DNA from: Paraglaciecola sp. T6c
Lineage (GTDB): Bacteria > Pseudomonadota > Gammaproteobacteria > Enterobacterales > Alteromonadaceae
Direction of reading: 5' to 3'
DNA: 64,000 nt
NCBI RefSeq assembly: GCF_000014225.1
Contig: NC_008228.1
Span: forward strand, 4,340,001 to 4,404,000
Part shown: positions 39,828 through 49,007 of the stretch, in pieces
Layout: every line of letters starts with the position of its first letter
How positions within the stretch are numbered: position 1 is the first letter of the stretch
The notes under the pieces: model-generated
Database searches by the model: none
What the model saw: only the letters and a program-made list of their open reading frames with translations
Told to the model about the DNA's origin: nothing
Position numbers and translations under genes: made by a program

Positions 39828-39850
39828 AGGGGCCGAAAGGCCCCTTTTTT
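39828..39850 (+). terminator. Rho-independent terminator of the TonB receptor gene
   Basis: AGGGGCC-GAAA-GGCCCCT tetraloop hairpin followed by six Ts. Confidence 0.93.
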
Positions 39851-39993
39851 ATTGCTGTTATTTTAATCATCACGGCTAGAAGTTCCCTTTTTAAAACAGT
39901 AGACTAACGCTAAGTTAACGGACATAACGTGGCAGTTTTATTCGCACAATAAAGTACAACAAGAGGCTGGGTTGGCTGAAGCATTTCGCGCAG

Positions 39994-40395
39994 ATGTTCC
40001 TGTTGTGCGCTTTGTTGTGCACTTTGTTGTTCAATGCCACAGGTGCTTTATTTGCGTCAAATAGCATCGTTAATCAAGCCCAAACGTTTGCCAACAATGA
40101 TGCAGTGCTGATTTGTACTGGTCATCAATTCAAATGGATTTCACTCAGCACGTTTGAGCAAACGGGCACATTAGAATTTATTCAGCCTCCAGAAGACGCC
40201 CCCAACAATGCCCATGGAATTAAGTGTGCTTTTGCCTGCCTAGCCGATTGCCACAATGATAAAGCGCTTGTCGCAACAAACGACGTTAGTGCTGCCCCAC
40301 TGATTCAAAATAGTCTTTTTTTACCTAATCTTTCTTTTGTAAAAACCCATCCATATTCTTTAGCCAGTACCCGCGCTCCCCCTGTTTTTTCTTAA
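39994..40395 (+). CDS. DUF2946-like small exported protein
   Basis: 133 residues with a hydrophobic N-terminus (FLLCALLCTLLFNATGALFA), then AVLICTGHQFKWISL and a CAFACLADC cluster near residues 78-85. This resembles DUF2946 proteins (C-T-x-H-G and C-x-x-C features), which often lie next to copper or heavy-metal genes. The downstream partner is a Met-rich outer-membrane protein 73 bases away. The start is uncertain: no good ribosome binding site precedes this ATG, and the frame is open further upstream. A metal-related role is inference. Confidence 0.5.
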   Translation: MFLLCALLCTLLFNATGALFASNSIVNQAQTFANNDAVLICTGHQFKWISLSTFEQTGTLEFIQPPEDAPNNAHGIKCAFACLADCHNDKALVATNDVSAAPLIQNSLFLPNLSFVKTHPYSLASTRAPPVFS

Positions 40396-40468
40396 ACGCA
40401 ACGATCGATACTAAAAATAAAATGTGCCCAAATGGCATACGTTAACTATTGCGAATAAGAGTAAACAC

Positions 40469-41527
40469 ATGAACAAAATAACTATTCTAAGTGCATGTTT
40501 TGCAGCACTTTCTTGCCCTATAGCTTTCGCCGACTCAGGCAGCAACAATAACCCATTGCGCCCAGATGATCATGCGCCCATCGGCGTCATGGGGGATCAC
40601 ATGCATGCTGCAGGTGAATTCATGTTTTCCTATCGGTTTATGCGCATGAATATGTCAGACATGGTACAAGGCAACAACAGTATTTCAGCCAGTGATATTG
40701 CCACCAGCGTGGCTAATCCCTTTGCCCCACCAGCCACAGTGCGCGTAGTGCCAAAAAACATGACCACCAATATGCATATGTTGGGCTTTATGTATGCGCC
40801 CAACGATGACATTACCTTGATGGCCATGCTCAATTACATAGAGCGTGACATGGATTTAACTACGTTTCAGGGCATGATGGGAGACACAGCACTAGGGCAG
40901 TTTTCCACTGAGGTGTCTGGTTTGGCTGACAGTAGACTAGGCCTGCTCTACCGCCTATATGACGAAGGTAATCACCACCTGCATTTTAACTTAGCTTGGG
41001 TTATCGCAAACGGCTCGACGGATGAAACCGATGATGTTCTTACTCCTATGAACATGCGAATGACCATGCGCTTACCCTATTCTATGCAACTGGGTGCGGG
41101 CAGCGATCAAGCCGAGTTTGGCCTGACATACACGGGTAAAAACGAGCAATTAAGCTGGGGGGCGCAAGTGCTCACCACCACGCCCCTTGAGCGTAATGAT
41201 GAAGGCTACACAGTGGGTGACAAATACCACATGTCCAGCTGGCTAGCATATCAACTGCCCCAATCAACGAGTGTGTCACTACGATTGATTTACAATCACA
41301 GCGAAGACATCAAGGGCCAAGACAACCAAATTATGGCCCCAGTCACCACAGCAAATCCAGCTAATTACGGCGGTCACAATTTACAAGCCGCCATTGGGGT
41401 GAATACCGTATTGATGAACAAGCATAGAATTGGTTTGGAATATCAGGTACCCATTAATTATCACGCCAATGGCGTACAAATGGACATGGATAACATGCTT
41501 ACACTCGGTTATCAGTTAGCGTTTTAG
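40469..41527 (+). CDS. Met-rich outer-membrane transporter-like protein
   Basis: 352 residues: signal peptide (ILSACFAALSCPIAFA-D), then a stretch with His and Met clusters (GVMGDHMHAAGEFMFSYRFMRMNM; NMTTNMHMLGFMYAPNDDITLMAML) and alternating beta-strand pattern to the C-terminal QLAF. It resembles the 'MetA-pathway of phenol degradation/transporter' barrel family seen next to copper genes. Met/His density suggests copper or another soft metal. I chose the ATG at 40469 because it opens a clean signal peptide; an upstream GTG start adds 15 residues. Confidence 0.6.
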   Translation: MNKITILSACFAALSCPIAFADSGSNNNPLRPDDHAPIGVMGDHMHAAGEFMFSYRFMRMNMSDMVQGNNSISASDIATSVANPFAPPATVRVVPKNMTTNMHMLGFMYAPNDDITLMAMLNYIERDMDLTTFQGMMGDTALGQFSTEVSGLADSRLGLLYRLYDEGNHHLHFNLAWVIANGSTDETDDVLTPMNMRMTMRLPYSMQLGAGSDQAEFGLTYTGKNEQLSWGAQVLTTTPLERNDEGYTVGDKYHMSSWLAYQLPQSTSVSLRLIYNHSEDIKGQDNQIMAPVTTANPANYGGHNLQAAIGVNTVLMNKHRIGLEYQVPINYHANGVQMDMDNMLTLGYQLAF

Positions 41528-41551
41528 CCTTTACCAGCAACGTTCAAGCAA

Positions 41552-41594
41552 CCCAGCAGCTCGCTTACTCGTAAGAGAGCTACTGGGCGTTTTC
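41552..41594 (+). terminator. Rho-independent terminator of the Met-rich protein gene
   Basis: CCCAGCAGCTC pairs with GAGCTACTGGG (one mismatch), extended inward by CTTA/TAAG, and followed by CGTTTT. Confidence 0.75.
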
Positions 41595-41630
41595 CGTTAT
41601 TTCAAACTAATCCGCCTACTTCCCTTCACT

Positions 41631-41660
41631 CCTGCTCTCCTGCTCTCCTGCTCTCCTGCA
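41631..41660 (+). repeat. 8-bp tandem repeat, nearly four copies
   Basis: The unit CCTGCTCT occurs three times in full plus a partial copy (CCTGCA) in non-coding DNA just after the terminator. No function is evident. Confidence 0.85.
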
Positions 41661-41730
41661 CGGAATTATATTAAATACCCTTCTCCCTAAACGTGAACAG
41701 CATGCTCTGACCTCTATTAACCAAATAAAT

Positions 41731-41747
41731 ACAATTGTATTACCAAT
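41731..41747 (-). promoter_or_regulatory. Candidate regulator half-site, reverse orientation
   Basis: ACAATTGTATTACCAAT; on the minus strand it reads ATTGGTAATACAATTGT, almost the same as the site at 42095-42113. Confidence 0.35.
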
Positions 41748-42094
41748 AACATAAATAGAAGTGTTGAAAGCATCTTATTTTCGTTGATAGTGTCATCCTT
41801 CGTACCGCCGCAAAATGTAAATATTTAACGCAGCAGATATCTACTCGATTTCCCTTAACCACCTCACCAGAAAAGAGAATGACAATCCTCTCAATCATAA
41901 AAAATCCGATAAAAATAACATATTACTCGTTTAAATTCATAAACTTAAAAGGGTACACCCGAATCAAAAATTGGACAAAAAATAAAATAAAATTTCAGCC
42001 AAAAGATACTCTGATTATCTCCCTTGGCATGCTACAAAAATAAATATTCAATATAACTAACAACTTAGCTACATATATTACAAAATTTAGACTA

Positions 42095-42113
42095 ATTGGT
42101 AATACACAATTGT
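42095..42113 (+). promoter_or_regulatory. Candidate regulator half-site
   Basis: ATTGGTAATACACAATTGT. It shares TTGGTAATAC with the inverted copy at 41731 and with 58931-58940 (minus strand). Confidence 0.35.
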
Positions 42114-42194
42114 AAACCTACGGTTAATGAGATATAAATACGCTTACCGTTTTGAATACCAATTACGTAACCAAGCTTTACTGAAAACACAGTT

Positions 42195-42207
42195 TTGGTC
42201 ATACCAA
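42195..42207. promoter_or_regulatory. Candidate GntR/FadR-type operator
   Basis: TTGGTCATACCAA is a perfect TTGGT-N3-ACCAA palindrome 19 bases before the receptor ATG. FadR-subfamily GntR regulators bind TGGT-N3-ACCA-type sites, and E. coli UxuR binds a similar TTGGTATACCAA. The position next to the start codon suits a repressor. The regulator itself is not in the window. Confidence 0.55.
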
Positions 42208-42226
42208 TCAGGACAAGGACACCACA

Positions 42227-45208
42227 ATGCAACGCTCAACCATGAAACTTAATCAAGTCAGTGCCATATTCAACAAAGCCAGAATAACCGCCAGTAATAT
42301 TGCGATTTTCGGCACAGCATTATCGGCTATGCTTATCGCGCCTTCTTTAGCAGCGCAAACGCAAGGCGAAGACGTCTCAGCCAATGAAGATTTAGAAGTA
42401 ATTCAAGTAAAAGGTATCGCCGGCAGTTTAGCGGAGTCAGCACGACAAAAGCGCTTTGATTCACGCATCGTCGACGCCATCGTTGCTGAAGATATTGGTA
42501 AATTGCCTGACAACAACATCGCAGAGGCACTACAAAGAATCACTGGTGTGTCGATAAGTACCGATTTTGGTGTGGGTGAATCTGTCACTATTCGTGGTAT
42601 TTCTCAAAACCGCGTTGAATTAAACGGCCGCTCCACCTCAGGTAGTGGACGTGGCGGTATTAGCTTAGACGACTTCCCTTCTAGCTTCTTAAAAACCGTC
42701 GAAGTGATTAAATCCCCTACGCCTGAAATGATTGAAGGCGCGCTAGGCGGCACAATCAACATGACAACAGTGCGTCCTTTAGAGTTGGAAGAGCCGCTTA
42801 TCGCTCTCACTTTAGATGGCGAGTATGCTGACAAAACTGAGAATTGGGCTCCTATGGTCAATGCCGCAGCAGGCATGAACTGGGATTTAGGCGATGCAGG
42901 TACATTTGGTGCTTCGTTTGTGGTGGCATATCAAGATCGCGAGTTACGCCGAGACGAATTCATCAACCTCGTCACACCCACCGAGCTTGATTTAGATGGT
43001 GACGGCACGAGCGACCAAGCCAATACACCTAGCGGCAATTACCTTGTCAGAAGCCAAAACACGGTTGAACAGAAAACTGAGAAGCGTGAACGTACGGCAT
43101 TAGGATTGTCCTTACAATGGGCACCTAAAGACACTGATGGTTTTATTTATTTAGACATTAACACCACAGAACTCGACGGCGGCCAAGAAGCTTACTCAGT
43201 GCTGAACGACAGTAAAGACTATGGCGATTTAGTGCTTGATAACGCATACGGCGACAGTCAAGGGCAACTGCATAACTTCGGTTCAGGCAGTGTATTTGTA
43301 CAACCTAAAACCTGGTCTGACTTTACCACTAATGAATCAATCTCCAATGCATTGGGCGGTGAATTTCAGCTAACGGATCAAATAAAAGTATCTGGCGAAA
43401 TTTCGTACGCAAAGTCTGAGGCAAAACGTAGAAACTCTGAATTTAACTTGCGCCCTATTTCTCGCGAACAATATGATGCCGACGGCACCATCACTGAGCA
43501 TTTATTCACCATCACCATGACCCAAGACGGTGACCAAGTACCGGGGCTTGCATTTTCAGACCAAGATGCCCTGCTTGACCCAGATAACTTAGCTATTCGT
43601 CAGTTCACACATCAACGCTACTCAGAGGACAACGAAGAAACCGCTATTCGTTTCGACGTGGAATACATTGAACCGTTTGCCGGTTTGGACTTCCTTCGCT
43701 CTATCAAGGCCGGTGTGCGCACCACTGATAGCGAGTATGAACTAGACAGATACGACTTACGCAACAACGGCAGTGAGCTTAAAAACTTGCAAACCAGCGT
43801 ATCGTATGACGGTGTTGTTACCCCAACTTGGATAGGTGATTTCAATGATGCCTTCGGTGGGTTTAAAGCCATTAACCACTCAAACTCATTCGATCAAGCC
43901 GGTATTTCAGGCAATAACGCATTAACCAATTACTTTGTGTATGACGGTGCAGCGTTAGCGTATGACATTAATGGTACCTACGACCGAGTGAAGCAAATGC
44001 TCGCCGGCAGTAACCTAGAGTTGACTGGCACGTTAGACGAGAACATGGCTCGCAACACAGGTTCTTACGCGAAAATTGAAGAAGAAACTAAAGCCGTATA
44101 TACCCAGTTCAATTTGGACTTTGATCGTTTAACCGCAATCATTGGGGCGCGTTATGTGACCACAGATTTAACCTCGAGCACCTTTGATGACACCGCTGAA
44201 CACGACTATTCAGACTTCTTACCCAGCATCAATGCGACGTACAATCTTACTGAAGAAACGATTCTACGCTTTGCTGCAGCTAAAGTGATGCGCCGTGCTG
44301 AATTTGGTGAGCTGAGTCCTGCATTAAACGTGGATAATTCGATTGTAACGGGCACACAAGGCTCCTATAAATTGGACCCTTACCGCGTTACACAATACGA
44401 TTTATCTGCGGAGCATTACTTTGGTCAAGGCGGCTTAATGTCGGCGGCTATTTTCTATAAAGACGTAGAATCATTTACGGTTAGCAGCAGTTCCTGCCAA
44501 GCAAGCGCAGACACTATTGAAGGACAAAACGTGACTGAATACGTCAACGTGTGTCTACTCGATACTGCGGGCGTGAGCCAAGCCAATGTTAACTACGCTT
44601 CAAGTGATCAAGACCTCGCCTATGTCGAAGGCCAACGCGATGCAGGCCTAACCGGTATTGTTATCAACACTGACGTAAATGGCGGTAGCGGTAAAATCGT
44701 TGGTATTGAATTAGCCTACCAACAACAATTTAGCTCGTTACCAGGGGCATGGTCTGGCCTAGGCATTAGCACCAACTACACTTACGCCGATAGTGAGCAA
44801 CCAGATGGTAACCCACTATTAGATATTTCTAACAACACAGTTAATGCTCAAGTGTATTGGGAATACGAAGGATGGCAGGTGCGCTTAGCTTACAACTGGC
44901 GTGACGAGTACCTCGATACTCAAGACGAAAAACGTGTTCGCCCAGTAGGCGCCCTGGCAACGGGTATCTATAACCGAACGGACCCTAATGCTGAATTCTA
45001 CGACCCAACACTGGGCAATAATTACCGGGATGCGCGTGGCCAATTCGACTTCTCAGCGAGTTACGATGTAAACGAAAACATAACGCTAGTAGCAAACGCT
45101 GTAAACCTGACAGGCGAGCCTATTCGTCAGGTCACTGAGCTGGGTAGCATTTGGCAATACAGCGAAGCAGATCGTCGAATGACTGTGGGTGTAAGAGCCA
45201 AGTTTTAA
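42227..45208 (+). CDS. TonB-dependent receptor of the alginate locus (large Caulobacter/Xanthomonas type)
   Basis: 993 residues: signal peptide (cleavage near SLAA-QTQ), TonB box region (LEVIQVKGIAGSLAESARQKR), plug with the hallmark VAEDIGKLPDNNIAEALQRITGVSIS, SVTIRGISQNRVELNGR and GALGGTINMTTVRPLE, and a long barrel ending MTVGVRAKF. This subfamily (TonB-Xanth-Caul) imports oligosaccharides. It is the first gene of the alginate locus and is followed by PL7 and PL6 lyases, so alginate oligomers are the likely substrate. Confidence 0.88.
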   Translation: MQRSTMKLNQVSAIFNKARITASNIAIFGTALSAMLIAPSLAAQTQGEDVSANEDLEVIQVKGIAGSLAESARQKRFDSRIVDAIVAEDIGKLPDNNIAEALQRITGVSISTDFGVGESVTIRGISQNRVELNGRSTSGSGRGGISLDDFPSSFLKTVEVIKSPTPEMIEGALGGTINMTTVRPLELEEPLIALTLDGEYADKTENWAPMVNAAAGMNWDLGDAGTFGASFVVAYQDRELRRDEFINLVTPTELDLDGDGTSDQANTPSGNYLVRSQNTVEQKTEKRERTALGLSLQWAPKDTDGFIYLDINTTELDGGQEAYSVLNDSKDYGDLVLDNAYGDSQGQLHNFGSGSVFVQPKTWSDFTTNESISNALGGEFQLTDQIKVSGEISYAKSEAKRRNSEFNLRPISREQYDADGTITEHLFTITMTQDGDQVPGLAFSDQDALLDPDNLAIRQFTHQRYSEDNEETAIRFDVEYIEPFAGLDFLRSIKAGVRTTDSEYELDRYDLRNNGSELKNLQTSVSYDGVVTPTWIGDFNDAFGGFKAINHSNSFDQAGISGNNALTNYFVYDGAALAYDINGTYDRVKQMLAGSNLELTGTLDENMARNTGSYAKIEEETKAVYTQFNLDFDRLTAIIGARYVTTDLTSSTFDDTAEHDYSDFLPSINATYNLTEETILRFAAAKVMRRAEFGELSPALNVDNSIVTGTQGSYKLDPYRVTQYDLSAEHYFGQGGLMSAAIFYKDVESFTVSSSSCQASADTIEGQNVTEYVNVCLLDTAGVSQANVNYASSDQDLAYVEGQRDAGLTGIVINTDVNGGSGKIVGIELAYQQQFSSLPGAWSGLGISTNYTYADSEQPDGNPLLDISNNTVNAQVYWEYEGWQVRLAYNWRDEYLDTQDEKRVRPVGALATGIYNRTDPNAEFYDPTLGNNYRDARGQFDFSASYDVNENITLVANAVNLTGEPIRQVTELGSIWQYSEADRRMTVGVRAKF

Positions 45209-45268
45209 TTAGGCTCAATGCGTTAGTTAATCACGCGTAACTGAGTACCCATTACTCACAAAGAACAT

Positions 45269-45302
45269 AGAGCCTATTCATGCAATAGGCTCTTCTTTTT
45301 AT
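45269..45302 (+). terminator. Rho-independent terminator after the TonB receptor
   Basis: AGAGCCTATT-CATGC-AATAGGCTCT stem-loop followed by TCTTTTT. It separates the receptor from the lyase genes, which then need their own promoter or read-through. Confidence 0.88.
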
Positions 45303-45392
45303 TCGAGTACAGTTGATTCAAATACAGTCTTATACAAGCGCGACTTGACCCAAAGGCCATTTTAAAGCGAGTCGATAAATACGGGATAATAT

Positions 45393-46520
45393 ATGACCAA
45401 TAAAAGCGTTGTACTTGCTACATCACTGACGTGTATGTCGCTAATCGGTTGTGGTGGTACGCACACAACTTCTTCTACTCAGGTTCAACTAACCAGTTCG
45501 ATAGAATCACAAAAAGCCCCTGGCAGTTCGTTTGATTTAAGCCATTGGTATCTCACCGTTCCGCTTGATGAGGACGGCGACCAAGTGTCTGACATATATG
45601 ATGTGGCGGATTTGCAGGGATTCTCTCATCCAGATTTTTTCTACCTTGATGAGCAAAATAATATGGTGTTCGCTACACCAAATCGAGCGGCCACAGAGCG
45701 CACATCAACCAATACGCGCAGCGAATTACGCTACATGCTTCGGGGTGAAGACACGTCCATTCCTGAGGGCGCTCCTGGCAACAACTTCGCTTTAGCGGCA
45801 CATAAAAATGCTCAGCAGTTTGCCGCTATTGGCGGGAAGTTAGAGGCAACCTTACACGTTGACCACGTAGCCACAAATGCGCAATACCCAAATAAGCCGC
45901 CCGCTTATTCCGTTGTCATCGGCCAAGTTCATGCCTTCCAATTGGATGATGAGCAGCAAAAAGCAGGATTTGGCTGGGGTAATGAACCTCTAAAAATTTC
46001 TTATAAAAAATGGCCAAACCACTCAACAGGGTCGGTATTTTGGACCTATGAAAGAAACTTAGCCACCAACGATCCTAACCGCATAGATATTGCTTACCCT
46101 GTTTGGGGCAGCAATTGGGATGACCCTAGCGACCCGGGTGACAAGGGCATCGCACTGGGTGAAGAGTTCAGCTATGAAGTAAACATTGTTGAAAATGTCA
46201 TGCACTTGGTTTTCACCAGTACCGAACACGGCACAGTTCATCAACACATTAACTTAGCGGATAACATCGACGCCAATGGCAATATCGACGAAGCGGATTA
46301 TCCTTTGGCGTACCAAGACGAAACGCTGTATTTCAAAGCGGGAGCGTATAACCAGTGCAGTACCAAGCAAAACGACCCTAGCTTTCGCTACCCAGGTTGT
46401 TCCGGCACTGGCGATTGGAAAACAGACCTAGCCAACGGTGACTATACCCAAGTCACATTTTCTTCATTAAAGGTTAGCCCTGCAACGCCTGTTCAAGGCA
46501 CTACAGGAGCACTTAAGTGA
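45393..46520 (+). CDS. Alginate lyase, PL7 family, lipoprotein (QVH type)
   Basis: 375 residues. The signal peptide ends in a lipobox (LIGC), so the enzyme is probably anchored to the outer membrane. The PL7 motifs are complete: NTRSELR (R109), QVH (Q178, H180) and YFKAGAYNQ (Y319), which hold the catalytic Arg/Gln/His/Tyr set for beta-elimination of uronan. In this family QVH is associated with preference for mannuronate-rich blocks and QIH for guluronate or mixed blocks. Its stop overlaps a possible GTG start of the PL6 gene, so the two are co-transcribed. Confidence 0.93.
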   Translation: MTNKSVVLATSLTCMSLIGCGGTHTTSSTQVQLTSSIESQKAPGSSFDLSHWYLTVPLDEDGDQVSDIYDVADLQGFSHPDFFYLDEQNNMVFATPNRAATERTSTNTRSELRYMLRGEDTSIPEGAPGNNFALAAHKNAQQFAAIGGKLEATLHVDHVATNAQYPNKPPAYSVVIGQVHAFQLDDEQQKAGFGWGNEPLKISYKKWPNHSTGSVFWTYERNLATNDPNRIDIAYPVWGSNWDDPSDPGDKGIALGEEFSYEVNIVENVMHLVFTSTEHGTVHQHINLADNIDANGNIDEADYPLAYQDETLYFKAGAYNQCSTKQNDPSFRYPGCSGTGDWKTDLANGDYTQVTFSSLKVSPATPVQGTTGALK

Positions 46521-46603
46521 TCATAAAAACAGAACTGAACTCATTACTTCCCATGCCTTTTCGTTTGCAAGGGGTACAAAAGAAAATCAGGAGTATAAGC
46601 AAC

Positions 46604-48874
46604 ATGCCCAAAGTGCCTAAAAGCCGTTTATCATCTATTTTAATACGATCTGTAAGACTACCAGCACTCGCGCTGGCTTTGCCACTGCTGACGTTTTCTC
46701 AATTGAGTCACGCTGCATTAGTTGAAAACATCAAACAGTTCAATGACGCTGTATCGTCCGTTAAGCCAGGGGACGAAATCGTCCTCGCAAATGGCTCATG
46801 GAATGATGTAGAGCTCGTGCTAAAAGGTAAAGGTTTGCCAGACAAACCCATTACGTTAAAGGCGCAAACGCCGGGCAAAGTCATTATCACAGGGCAATCT
46901 AATTTGGCGTTCTCTGGGGAGTATATTGTGATCTCTGGCTTAGTGTTTAAAGACGGTGCAACACCAACAGGCGAAGTCATCTCGTTTCGCACATCAAACG
47001 AAGACGTCGCAAATCACTCACGTGTGACCAATACCGTGATTGACAACTTCAGCACCGATTTACGTCAAATGTCTGATTTATGGGTGGCCATGTACGGCAA
47101 GCATAATCGCCTTGACCACAACTCCTTAGTGAACAAACGTAACCGCGGCGTAACAGTTGCCGTGCGAATGAACTCTGAAGCCAGTCGCAAAAATCATCAC
47201 ATCATTGAGTACAATTACTTTGGCCCTAGACAAATACTCGGCGCCAACGGCGGTGAAACCCTGCGTATCGGCACCAGTCATTTTTCTCGCGAGTACTCGA
47301 ACACCACAGCCCAGTACAATTACTTTGACCGCACAAACGGCGAGCATGAAATCATCTCCAATAAGTCCAGCGGCAATTCACTTATCAAAAATGTCTTTTT
47401 TGAAACCCAAGGCACGTTAACCATGCGCCACGGCCATTTCACTAAGGTGGAAGGCAATTACTTTTTAGGTAACCGTAAACCCAATACCGGCGGCATTCGC
47501 ATTATTAACGAAAGCCAAACCGTGAGTAACAACTATATGTACGGGTTAACCGGTAAACGCTTGCGCGGTGCGTTAGTGATCATGAACGGCGTACCTAACT
47601 CACCACCTAACCGCTACGATCCCGTTATTGATTCGGCTATGAACAACAACATTGTTATCGACAGCGACCACATTGAACTCGGCGCAGGTGCCGATGCCGA
47701 GCGCTCTGCTGCGCCTAGTACTTCTGAATTTAAAGGCAACATCATACTGGGTAAGTCTAATCTTGAACCTTTTACGTTGTACGACGATATGTCAGGGATT
47801 AATTTCGAGGGTAATTACCTAAACGACGAAGCCAGTACCCCCATTAAAACAGGTTTTGCTAGCACGCCTTATTCAGTTACGACCAACCAATATGGCTTAA
47901 AATCTCCCGATAAAGCATTACTCGATGAAATTGGTTTTGGCGAAGTGAAGCTGCCAGTAACAAAAGAAGAAGTAGGTGCTGATTTTTATCCTAAAAATGA
48001 AGCTTTGGTGGCATTTCAAAGCGGTAAAACCATCCACGTAAAAGCAGGTACAGATACTCTGACCAGCGCTCTGGCAACGAGCCAAGGTGGGGACGTACTG
48101 GTGCTCGAAAACGGCGCTGATTACCTGCTCACCAAGTTTGCCGAAGTACACCACCCAGTGACAATCATGGCTAAAGCAGGCAAAAAACCGGTTATTCGCT
48201 CACAAAAGCCTAACTTCATCAATATCGAAAATGGCGGTGCCTTAGAAGTTGAGAATCTGTGGTTTGATGGCGCTGAATCTCCTGATTACAAAGGGAACAC
48301 CATCATAGGCACCAGTGGCTACTCGATGAATATTAACTACAACTTGTCAGTGCGTAACGTGAAAGTGACCGACTTGGATGTGAATGGTTATTTTTACTTC
48401 TTTAAAGCCAACGCAGGCACCTTTGCTGACTCCATTGAAATCATCGATTCAGAATTTAGCAACATTACAGGTGCCATTCTGCAATTAAACCGTGAAGTCG
48501 ACGATTTAGGTGTGTACAGCGTTGAAAACCTTGTGATTTCGGGCAACACCTTCACCAATGTAAAAGAAGAAGTTGTCACCGTATATCGCGGTGGTACCGA
48601 TGAAAGTACCTTTGGCCCAATGGTAAGCGTCACCAACAACACTCTGACCAATGTAGGCAAAGGCTCTACACACAGATCAGGCGCGTCTATGTATTTTCAC
48701 GGTGTGCAAAAACTCAATATCTCTGAAACAAAATGGGATAACAGCGCACCACTGGAACTGTTCTTGACCAATGGCGGCCCCATCACAGTGATTGACAATG
48801 TTGAGATGAAGAACACCGATAAAATCCGTGCAAATAATGACGAATATGAAAGCTCAAATGTGACTTACGACTAG
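46604..48874 (+). CDS. Alginate lyase, PL6 family, two-domain
   Basis: About 756 residues: signal peptide (LPALALALPLLTFSQLSHA-AL), then two parallel beta-helix domains. The N-terminal domain has the PL6 catalytic pair, Lys254 in SNKSSGN and Arg275 in TMRHGHF, 21 residues apart as in chondroitinase B and AlyGC. The C-terminal domain (about 500-756) is a second right-handed helix. AlyGC from Glaciecola, of this architecture, is an exolytic guluronate-preferring enzyme. I start at the ATG at 46604, where the signal peptide begins (AGGAG 10 bases upstream); a GTG at 46517 with a good AGGAG overlaps the PL7 stop and would add 29 residues. Confidence 0.9.
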   Translation: MPKVPKSRLSSILIRSVRLPALALALPLLTFSQLSHAALVENIKQFNDAVSSVKPGDEIVLANGSWNDVELVLKGKGLPDKPITLKAQTPGKVIITGQSNLAFSGEYIVISGLVFKDGATPTGEVISFRTSNEDVANHSRVTNTVIDNFSTDLRQMSDLWVAMYGKHNRLDHNSLVNKRNRGVTVAVRMNSEASRKNHHIIEYNYFGPRQILGANGGETLRIGTSHFSREYSNTTAQYNYFDRTNGEHEIISNKSSGNSLIKNVFFETQGTLTMRHGHFTKVEGNYFLGNRKPNTGGIRIINESQTVSNNYMYGLTGKRLRGALVIMNGVPNSPPNRYDPVIDSAMNNNIVIDSDHIELGAGADAERSAAPSTSEFKGNIILGKSNLEPFTLYDDMSGINFEGNYLNDEASTPIKTGFASTPYSVTTNQYGLKSPDKALLDEIGFGEVKLPVTKEEVGADFYPKNEALVAFQSGKTIHVKAGTDTLTSALATSQGGDVLVLENGADYLLTKFAEVHHPVTIMAKAGKKPVIRSQKPNFINIENGGALEVENLWFDGAESPDYKGNTIIGTSGYSMNINYNLSVRNVKVTDLDVNGYFYFFKANAGTFADSIEIIDSEFSNITGAILQLNREVDDLGVYSVENLVISGNTFTNVKEEVVTVYRGGTDESTFGPMVSVTNNTLTNVGKGSTHRSGASMYFHGVQKLNISETKWDNSAPLELFLTNGGPITVIDNVEMKNTDKIRANNDEYESSNVTYD

Positions 48875-49007
48875 CGTGTCCGGTTAAGTAGAGAATGGCA
48901 GGAGTCAGCATCAGGTTGAATGCATTTTCGTCTAATGCCCCTGCCCACGCCCACGCCGCGAGCAAGAGCAAGAGCAGCAAAAAATTATAGATTCAGGAAG
49001 ACTAGAC

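Larger units (their letters stand above)
41528..42226. other. Long intergenic region upstream of the alginate-locus TonB receptor
   Basis: 699 bases, very AT-rich between ~41690 and 42200. It contains a terminator, an 8-bp tandem repeat, two TTGGTAATAC half-sites in opposite orientation and one full TTGGT-N3-ACCAA palindrome (separate entries). No gene is seen. Confidence 0.6.

Noticed and set aside
41631-41660. Short tandem repeats as a possible CRISPR array
   Set aside because: The units are 8 bases with no spacers and no cas genes; it is a simple tandem repeat.
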